A stretch of 8,078 nt of DNA. It comes from Acidobacteriota bacterium. GTDB lineage: Bacteria > Acidobacteriota > Terriglobia > 20CM-2-55-15. The translations under genes and the position numbers were made by a program. Each line of letters starts with the position of its first letter. Within the stretch, counting starts at the first letter, position 1. The notes beneath the pieces are model-generated. The model was not told the DNA's origin. It was given only the letters and a program-made list of their open reading frames with translations, and did no database searches. Shown here one piece after another: positions 1-4,598 of the stretch. The stretch is from NCBI GenBank assembly GCA_003222755.1, contig QHXA01000196.1, forward strand, positions 3,498-11,575, written 5' to 3'.

Positions 1-2
1 CC

Positions 3-677
3 GGCGTGTGGGGATATGACGGCGTGGCGAATGCATTCAACGCCAGCAATATGCCGCCTTTGACGGAGTGGGGAAAAAAGCAGCACGAAGCCACATTCGG
101 AGAAAAAGGTCCTGACGGCGCGCCGCTTCACTCGAAAGACAGGTCGGGCCGCGGCGCAGGCAGCCCGATTAATTGCGATCCATATGGATGGCCGCGCTTA
201 TACGCGTACAACTATGGATTCGAATTCGTCATGCTGCCCGACAGGGTGATCCAGTTTTTCGAGCTGAACCACACGTTCCGAACTATCTGGACCGACGGAC
301 GAAAACTTCCTGATGATCCTCCGGAGCCACATTGGCTGGGGTGGAATGTGGGTCATTGGGAAGGCGATACTTTCGTCGTCGAGTCGAACGGTTACGATGA
401 GCGGTCGTGGATCAACCAGAGCAATCCGGATGGCGGTTGGACGCATAGCGACGAGATGAAGATTGTCGAAAGATACAAGCGTGTGAATTACGGCACGCTG
501 GAAGCGGAACTTACAATCATCGATCCCAAAACTTATACTGCGCCTTGGGTGACTCCAAAATCGACGATCAAACTCGTTCCGAGCACGGAGCTGTGGGAAA
601 ACTTCTGCGTACCTTCCGATTATCAGGAGTTCAACGAGTCTGTCTTTCGAAAAGCAATAGGCAGCGAAAAAAAGTAA
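3..677 (+). CDS. Hypothetical secreted-type protein, 5' end outside window
   Basis: The reading frame is open to the left edge (a Gly codon precedes the GTG at 6), so the true start and any signal peptide lie upstream and about 224 C-terminal residues are seen. Counting from the GTG at 6, visible motifs are NCDPYGWPR at 56-64, FFELNH at 84-89, IWTDGRKLP at 94-102, a Trp/Gly-rich core GWNVGHWEGDTFVVES at 112-127, IDPKTYTAPW at 172-181 and ENFCVPS at 198-204. From memory, these match a hypothetical-protein family common in Acidobacteriota, usually secreted and without assigned function. C57 and C201 are the only cysteines seen and could form a disulfide. The gene lies 83 bases upstream of the cytochrome gene on the same strand and could share its transcript. 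No enzymatic motif was recognised. Confidence 0.8.
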   Translation, partial: GVWGYDGVANAFNASNMPPLTEWGKKQHEATFGEKGPDGAPLHSKDRSGRGAGSPINCDPYGWPRLYAYNYGFEFVMLPDRVIQFFELNHTFRTIWTDGRKLPDDPPEPHWLGWNVGHWEGDTFVVESNGYDERSWINQSNPDGGWTHSDEMKIVERYKRVNYGTLEAELTIIDPKTYTAPWVTPKSTIKLVPSTELWENFCVPSDYQEFNESVFRKAIGSEKK

Positions 678-760
678 TCCCGGGCTTCAGTTTCGCGGAC
701 GCGCGCTGTATAACGCCAAACACATAAGCAAAAAAATGCCTTCCTGAAGGAGAACACGAA

Positions 761-1879
761 ATGAGATTAGGCCGCGAAGCAACAGCAGCGATCTGCTTCT
801 TTGGTCTGCTGAGCGTCAGCGGCCAACCGCAAGCTCAGAGGCCGCAAATGGCCGAAGACGTGTTCAAGAATCTTCAAATCATCAAGGGAATTCCTGTCGA
901 TGAATTCATGGACACGATGGGAATGTTCTCCGCCGCCACAAGCATGAACTGTACCGATTGCCATACGTCCGACAGTACGACGACGTGGGACAAGTTCGCA
1001 AATGATACGCCATTGAAGCAGACTGCGCGAAGAATGATGCTGATGGTCAACGCCATAAACAAAGAAAACTTCAAGGGGGTACGCGCCGTGACCTGCTACA
1101 CCTGCCACAACGGCACAAGACGTCCGAAAGTCGTACCAAGTCTGATGGTGCAGTACGGCGCGCCTGTGGAAGACCCAAATGAGATCGAAACTTTTCCAAA
1201 TACGCCCGGTCCATCTGCCGACGAAGTTTTTGAAAAGTACATTCAGGCACTGGGCGGCGTGCAGCGGCTTGCGCAGCTCACGAGCTTCACAGCAAAAGGA
1301 ACGTACACGGGTTATGACACCGAACAAACAAAAGCTCCCGTGGAAATCTTCGCGAAAGCTCCAGCTCAGCGCACGACAATAGTTCACGCGCCGTTCGGCG
1401 ACAGTGTCAGAACATATGACGGCCGCTCCGGTTGGATCGCGTCAGCCGATAAGCCCCTGCCGTTAATGACGTTGACCGGTGGGAATGCCGACGGGGCGAA
1501 GGTTGACGCGATGGTATTTTTCCCAGCTCAGCTCAAACAGGCATTCAATCAGTGGCGCGTCACATCGACTGTCATCGACGATAAGGAGGTTCGAGTACTT
1601 CAGGGAACCAATCCCAGGCAACCTCCCGTGAATTTGTACTTCGATGAATCCGGCCTGTTGGTGCGGCTCGTGCGATTTGTCGACACAGCAGTCGGCCGCG
1701 TTCCGATGCAAATTGACTATGCGGATTATCGCGAGGTCTCGGGCGTGAAGGTGCCGTTTCGCTGGACCGCGACCTGGACCGATGGTCAATCCACGACCCA
1801 GTTGAATGAATTGCAGCCGAATGTGCAGATCGACGCAGCACGGTTTGCGAAGCCCGCGCCGGCACCTCCGATCAAGTGA
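761..1879 (+). CDS. Di-haem c-type cytochrome (reaction-centre cytochrome-like) with LolA-like C-terminal domain
   Basis: 372 residues. The start is ATG 761, with AAGGAG at 747-752, 8 bases upstream. Residues 1-26 form a short signal peptide with hydrophobic core AAICFFGLLSV, so the product is probably exported and haem is attached outside the cytoplasm. Two CxxCH haem c sites are present: C64-TD-C67-H68 and C112-YT-C115-H116. Each follows a Met-rich helix (M50/M53/M55 and M92/M93/M95). This is the Met-helix/CxxCH unit of photosynthetic reaction-centre cytochrome c subunits (CytoC_RC type), here with two units instead of four. Residues about 155-365 look like a beta-rich lipoprotein-carrier (LolA-like) domain, with MQIDYADYREVSGVKVPFRW typical of it. 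The protein probably carries electrons in the periplasm; there are no photosynthesis genes nearby, so the family name should not be read as phototrophy. Codons for about residues 255-277 are duplicated in the opposite orientation at 2053-2120. Confidence 0.85.
   Translation: MRLGREATAAICFFGLLSVSGQPQAQRPQMAEDVFKNLQIIKGIPVDEFMDTMGMFSAATSMNCTDCHTSDSTTTWDKFANDTPLKQTARRMMLMVNAINKENFKGVRAVTCYTCHNGTRRPKVVPSLMVQYGAPVEDPNEIETFPNTPGPSADEVFEKYIQALGGVQRLAQLTSFTAKGTYTGYDTEQTKAPVEIFAKAPAQRTTIVHAPFGDSVRTYDGRSGWIASADKPLPLMTLTGGNADGAKVDAMVFFPAQLKQAFNQWRVTSTVIDDKEVRVLQGTNPRQPPVNLYFDESGLLVRLVRFVDTAVGRVPMQIDYADYREVSGVKVPFRWTATWTDGQSTTQLNELQPNVQIDAARFAKPAPAPPIK
1523..1590 (+). repeat. 68-bp inverted duplication, cytochrome-gene copy (probable source)
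   Basis: This segment matches the reverse complement of 2053-2120 at 67 of 68 positions; the one difference is T at 1582. Here it is read in frame as PAQLKQAFNQWRVTSTVIDD followed by KEV, which fits smoothly into the LolA-like domain, so this copy is probably the original. Confidence 0.9.
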
Positions 1880-1885
1880 CGGATA

Positions 1886-1981
1886 TTCCCCTCCTCGCAA
1901 GAGCCTCACAAGAGGAGGGGAACAGAGCTTGGACATTTCGCACCGCTCCGCGGTGTCATCCCCTCCTGGCAAGAGGAGGGG
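1886..1981. terminator. Composite palindrome cluster between convergent genes, possible bidirectional terminator
   Basis: Three hairpins lie in the gap between the cytochrome stop (1879) and the original propeller stop (1989). The first has perfect 11-bp arms TTCCCCTCCTC (1886-1896) and GAGGAGGGGAA (1912-1922) around a 15-nt loop. The second is a 15-nt mini-hairpin, CACCGC-TCC-GCGGTG (1941-1955). The third has 8-bp arms CCCCTCCT (1960-1967) and AGGAGGGG (1974-1981) around a 6-nt loop. The first arm at 1886-1895 can also pair with 1974-1983, giving an alternative fold that encloses everything. Position between 3' ends suggests transcription termination or mRNA 3'-end protection. No T-tract follows, so a classical intrinsic terminator is not shown, and a dispersed REP-like repeat is an equally good reading. 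Confidence 0.55.
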
Positions 1982-2865
1982 AATTTGCTTATTCGAAGAT
2001 TTCGGGCCAGGAGAACGTCAGAAGAACGTTCCGGCCACCGCTGGCGACGATGACCTCCTTGTCGTCGATGACAGTCGATGTGACGCGCCACTGATTGAAT
2101 GCCTGTTTGAGCTGAGCTGGAGATCTGTCGAACCGGAATTTTCCAGCGAGGCGCAGCATCACCACTGTCATGGATGCTCCAAGCACCGATGCCGCCGCCA
2201 AGAACGCCGGCGATGATCCAGCCTTTCGGGGGATACGTTTGAATCTGGCCGACACCACCAAACGCCGTATTCGGTCCCTGAATCACGCGTAGGGGCTTCG
2301 CATTCCCACTTGCCGTGCGATCGAAAATAACCAGAGCGCCGCGGCCCCGGCCGCCTTCGGAGGCGTCTCCGTCGCGGCCGCCGCCTTGTCCGCCGGTGCT
2401 GCCGACGATGAGCAGATTGTTAGTGGGATCGACGCCTACCAGCGGATGACCTCGCACGGAGCCGCGAATTTGAGTGTCCGGTCCTGCCAGAACGCGCAAC
2501 GGGGCGACATCACCGTTCGATTCGCGCGAGAACACCAGTACTTTCGGTCCCGCGACAGGAATAATGATCTCTCCGTGGACTTCGTCGAAGGTCATCTTGT
2601 CGTTGCCGTCGTAATCCGTGCCTTGAATCAGAGTGTGCGGTCCCTGAATGACTCGAACCGGTGGTTCCTCTCCATTGGCCGCGCCGCGGAAAAACAGAAC
2701 GGCCTGAGCCAGGGGACTGTTCACAACGATTTCGTCATGGATCGAGTCGTATGCCAGGGCATGCATGGTCCGGCTGATCCTCGTCTTCTGACCTTCGAGC
2801 GCTCGAACAGGAGTCGTATTTTCCTTCGCCAGCCTGGCGAATACCGCAATCTGCGGCGTGTTCAC
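1906..2865 (-). CDS. C-terminal part of split beta-propeller protein, with out-of-frame tail
   Basis: 319 residues if read from the GTG that directly follows the TGA at 2866-2868. No ribosome binding site or signal peptide precedes this GTG, so independent translation is doubtful and it is best seen as the rest of the upstream gene. Propeller repeats open at about 20 (VRALEGQKT), 70 (VRVIQGPHT), 123 (LRVLAGPDT) and 192 (LRVIQGPNT). A Gly-rich insertion lies at 157-176. Family-like sequence stops near residue 245 (PRWKIPV). The last 74 residues are Arg/Ser-rich, unlike the family, and run through the intergenic palindromes to 1906, which shows they are frameshift product. The original ending lies in another frame and stops at 1989. 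Confidence 0.55.
   Translation of the reverse strand: MNTPQIAVFARLAKENTTPVRALEGQKTRISRTMHALAYDSIHDEIVVNSPLAQAVLFFRGAANGEEPPVRVIQGPHTLIQGTDYDGNDKMTFDEVHGEIIIPVAGPKVLVFSRESNGDVAPLRVLAGPDTQIRGSVRGHPLVGVDPTNNLLIVGSTGGQGGGRDGDASEGGRGRGALVIFDRTASGNAKPLRVIQGPNTAFGGVGQIQTYPPKGWIIAGVLGGGIGAWSIHDSGDAAPRWKIPVRQISSSAQTGIQSVARHIDCHRRQGGHRRQRWPERSSDVLLARNLRISKFPSSCQEGMTPRSGAKCPSSVPLLL
2053..2120 (-). repeat. 68-bp inverted duplication, copy inside propeller gene (probable recipient)
   Basis: The reverse complement of this segment equals 1523-1590 with one mismatch. It sits near the 3' end of the minus-strand propeller gene, between WKIPV and the C-terminal VIVASGGRNVLLTFSWPEIF. It is out of frame with the upstream part and in frame with the downstream part. 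It does not resemble a propeller blade, so it is probably foreign to this gene. Confidence 0.85.
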
Positions 2866-4149
2866 TCAGTTCGGCACCAGGTACTGTTCTCGTTTGCTGT
2901 CGTAAGCCACGGCCTGGGGTTTGCCGAATTTCACGGACTGCCTGCCGACCGGCGCGCTGCGAATCGTCCGCACCGGCGCGGCGTCTCCATTCGCCTTCAG
3001 CGAGTAGCACGTCGCCGAAGAGTTGCCCATGTTGGAGACCCAGAATTCCTTATTCATCGTATCGATTGAAATGCCGGCCGGATGGTTCAGGCCCGTCTTG
3101 CTTCCTTTGATGATGCGCGAGGGCGCGACGTTGCCAGCATCGGTTTCACGAAAGACGAGAATTGAATTGCCGACGTCGTTCGCGACGTAAATTTCCTGCG
3201 TGTCGGGATCCAGCTTCATGCCGCCGGCCCAATCCAACTGCGTTTTCGGGCCCTGAATCACGCGCAGCGGCGCAGTGTCGCCGCTGGCATCCAGCGGATA
3301 GACATTAATAGAGGGTGGATAGAACCTTCCGGTGCCCGCTACCTTATGATCGCTGGCGTTGCCCCATGTACCGACGAACATGAGGTTTCTTTTCACATCC
3401 AGCGCAATGCCGTGTGTGTCGTAGAGCAACGTATGCGGGCCTTCCAATACTCGCAGCGGCTTTTCGTCCGCATTGGCTTCCTTGCGATAAACCATCACCT
3501 TTGGAGGGTATTGGATCGTGATGTAGATCTCACCCTTCTCTTCGTTGGCTGCAGTCGCGAAGTTTCGATGAGGAGTATTCAGCTTGCGGATCGGCGCAAC
3601 ATCACCGTCGGCACCGCCGGGAAAGACGAGCATGCTGTCGGCAGTGTCCATCGCGACGGTGTGAATGTTGCCGGTTTTCGGATCGATATACAGACCGTTG
3701 TTGTACTCGTTCAGAGTCTTGGGGCCTTGAATCACGCGCTTCGGCTTCGCCGCTTCGACGTCGGACGGGGTGTTCTCCAGACGGCTGAATATTTTGATGC
3801 CGAACAGATTCGTGTCCTGAAGCACCACTTCGTCGCGTAGTGGATCGACTGCAACCGAGCTGTAGATCGGATAGGTATCCTTGATCGTCCGGACGGGAGG
3901 CCGCGTCACATCAGCCGTGTCGCCTTCGGCGCGTACGGACGTCTCCGTGAACGCGGCGAAAAGGTTGTTCTCCTCGAGCGCGGCAATCATGCTGCGGTTG
4001 TGACTCGCTGGTTCCGGTGGGCAAATTTCGTTGTAGTCGGCAAGCTCTTCAACGGAAACCAAACGAGGAGAACCTATTGGACGTTTTACAGTCGACAGGC
4101 AGAGCGTCGTGGCGATCAACAACGCCGCTGCAAAGATAGCGGAGCGCAT
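2866..4149 (-). CDS. N-terminal part of split beta-propeller protein, signal peptide plus blades 1-7
   Basis: 427 residues from ATG 4149-4147. This start is preferred over the ATG at 4188 because AAGGAGGGG lies just upstream (4161-4153) and a signal peptide follows directly (residues 1-18, core AIFAAALLIATTLCL). A linker of about 65 residues comes next, then propeller repeats opening at about 86 (VRTIK), 137 (KRVIQGPKT), 187 (IRKLN), 232 (LRVLEGPHT), 295 (LRVIQGPKT), 344 (SRIIKGSKT) and 393 (VRTIR). The last repeat is cut at YLVPN by TGA, and the next frame continues the repeat without a gap. If translated alone, the product is exported and ends in an incomplete seventh blade. No catalytic residues were recognised. 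Confidence 0.75.
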   Translation of the reverse strand: MRSAIFAAALLIATTLCLSTVKRPIGSPRLVSVEELADYNEICPPEPASHNRSMIAALEENNLFAAFTETSVRAEGDTADVTRPPVRTIKDTYPIYSSVAVDPLRDEVVLQDTNLFGIKIFSRLENTPSDVEAAKPKRVIQGPKTLNEYNNGLYIDPKTGNIHTVAMDTADSMLVFPGGADGDVAPIRKLNTPHRNFATAANEEKGEIYITIQYPPKVMVYRKEANADEKPLRVLEGPHTLLYDTHGIALDVKRNLMFVGTWGNASDHKVAGTGRFYPPSINVYPLDASGDTAPLRVIQGPKTQLDWAGGMKLDPDTQEIYVANDVGNSILVFRETDAGNVAPSRIIKGSKTGLNHPAGISIDTMNKEFWVSNMGNSSATCYSLKANGDAAPVRTIRSAPVGRQSVKFGKPQAVAYDSKREQYLVPN

Positions 4150-4154
4150 ATTCC

Positions 4155-4160
4155 CCTCCT
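4155..4160 (-). promoter_or_regulatory. Ribosome binding site that fixes the propeller gene start
   Basis: AGGAGG on the minus strand lies 5 bases before the ATG at 4149-4147. It supports that start over the in-frame ATG at 4188-4186, which would place 13 polar residues ahead of the signal peptide. Confidence 0.7.
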
Positions 4161-4183
4161 TCTGGGGTTCAGGAATTCGTGAT

Positions 4184-4219
4184 TGCAAGTTTCTTGCACT
4201 GTTTGGTTTTTCGCAAGAA
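4184..4219. promoter_or_regulatory. Possible operator: clustered TGCAAG half-sites
   Basis: A palindrome TGCAAG-TTT-CTTGCA occupies 4184-4198. A third related half-site (GCAAGAA, 4213-4219) forms a second perfect 7-bp inverted repeat with TTCTTGC at 4191-4197. The cluster lies 35-70 bases upstream of the minus-strand propeller gene start, where a repressor or activator could act. No regulator gene is in the window and no clear promoter was found beside it, so the role is inferred from symmetry and position only. Confidence 0.35.
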
Positions 4220-4235
4220 TTAACGCGGCCTTTCG

Positions 4236-4454
4236 CGCACGCCGGAGGCGTGTCAGGAAATTAGCCGGGGGGTTAAGCGAGCGGTAGCGAGCGCAACCCC
4301 CGGTTGTCTGAACCAACGGCATCCGCACGCCGAAAGCGTGCGAGGAGTCCTCGACACCCCTTCGGGGTGCGGGATCCGTCTTGGTCTCGATATTCCAGGG
4401 GTACGCAAAAAACGCGTACCCCTGGCTAATTTACTTGCACGCCTCCGGCGTGCG
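4236..4454. repeat. Palindrome-rich repeat island with imperfect terminal inverted repeats
   Basis: The two ends are inverted copies: 4236-4268 and the reverse complement of 4422-4454 agree at 29 of 33 positions. Both begin CGCACGCCGGAGGCGTG and share AAATTAGCC. Inside are an imperfect inverted repeat CCGGGGGGTT/AACCCCCGG (4265-4274 and 4295-4303), a 7-bp hairpin at 4324-4342, the mini-hairpin CACCCC-TTC-GGGGTG (4355-4369) and a perfect 12-bp hairpin (4395-4425). No coding sequence is convincing. It fits a MITE-like or REP-like non-autonomous element, or several such repeats nested together. No target-site duplication was seen at the edges. Confidence 0.6.
4395..4425. repeat. Perfect 12-bp stem hairpin with A-rich loop
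   Basis: The arms CCAGGGGTACGC (4395-4406) and GCGTACCCCTGG (4414-4425) are perfectly complementary around a 7-nt loop AAAAAAC. This is the strongest single hairpin in the window and lies inside the 4236-4454 island. It is not at a gene 3' end and lacks a T-tract, so a dispersed palindromic repeat is likelier than a terminator. Confidence 0.7.
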
Positions 4455-4507
4455 TACGCGGGTTAAAGCGCGCTTCAAATTAGGGTACCACCCGCCATTA
4501 ACAGTCC

Positions 4508-4535
4508 TTGACATTGGTCCCCACTTGTTTGTAAA
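4508..4535 (+). promoter_or_regulatory. Possible sigma70-type promoter for the TonB-dependent receptor
   Basis: A perfect -35 box TTGACA (4508-4513) is followed after 16 bases by TGTAAA (4530-4535), a 4/6 match to the -10 consensus. Transcription would start near 4542 and leave a leader of about 57 bases before the ATG at 4599. It sits just outside the repeat island. It was identified by sequence match and position only. Confidence 0.45.
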
Positions 4536-4589
4536 CACGTTGCAGATTTTCCGCACAGTAGTTGATGAACCGGGTCTTAACCGGCAATG

Positions 4590-4594
4590 GGAGG
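4590..4594 (+). promoter_or_regulatory. Ribosome binding site that favours the ATG at 4599
   Basis: GGAGG lies 4 bases before ATG 4599. The in-frame ATG at 4587 has no purine-rich site upstream and would overlap this one. The spacing is short, so the upstream start is not fully excluded. Confidence 0.5.
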
Positions 4595-4598
4595 GCTT

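Larger units (their letters stand above)
1989..4149 (-). pseudogene. Disrupted secreted protein with about 12 beta-propeller blades
   Basis: Read as one unit, this is a gene of about 720 codons starting at ATG 4149-4147 and ending at TAA 1991-1989. About 12 repeats are seen, each opening with a motif like P-[LV]-R-V-I-Q-G-P-x-T and ending with a strand like S-I-L-V-F-R. This fits two six-bladed propellers of the NHL/lactonase-like kind. Two lesions separate it from an intact frame. An in-frame TGA at 2868-2866 falls inside blade 7 (EQYLVPN-stop-VNTPQIAVF), and a net +1 frameshift in blade 12 coincides with the 68-bp segment shared with the cytochrome gene. The frame after the second lesion still encodes GGRNVLLTFSWPEIFE, a natural-looking end. 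Function is unknown; such repeats usually bind ligands or partners outside the cytoplasm. Decay, sequencing error and mis-assembly are all possible. Confidence 0.7.

Noticed and set aside
1806..2261. Matching peptide stretch (DDSRCDAPLIECLFELSW) in two short frames on opposite strands, suggesting a duplicated small gene.
   Set aside because: The match is only the antisense reading of the 68-bp inverted duplication. The real coding sense is PAQLKQAFNQW.
2825..2868. Selenocysteine insertion at the TGA: a perfect 7-bp stem TTCGCCA-GGC-TGGCGAA begins 24 bases after it on the minus strand.
   Set aside because: The hairpin position is only roughly right for a bacterial SECIS. A 3-nt loop and absence of the expected bulge argue against it, and the gene carries a second, independent lesion. 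Nonsense decay is simpler.
2386..3069. Plus-strand open frame of 227 codons opposite the propeller gene.
   Set aside because: Its codons mirror the propeller repeats and its protein is Arg-rich without domain features. It is a shadow frame.
2270..3740. Recurring plus-strand string close to GGTCCCTGAATCACGCG, suggesting a DNA repeat array.
   Set aside because: Each copy encodes the propeller motif RVIQGP on the minus strand at blade spacing, so protein repetition explains it. No CRISPR-like regular spacers exist.
4572..4586. CCGG-bounded inverted repeat just before the receptor start, as a possible translational control hairpin.
   Set aside because: Only four base pairs match cleanly, too weak to support a structure.
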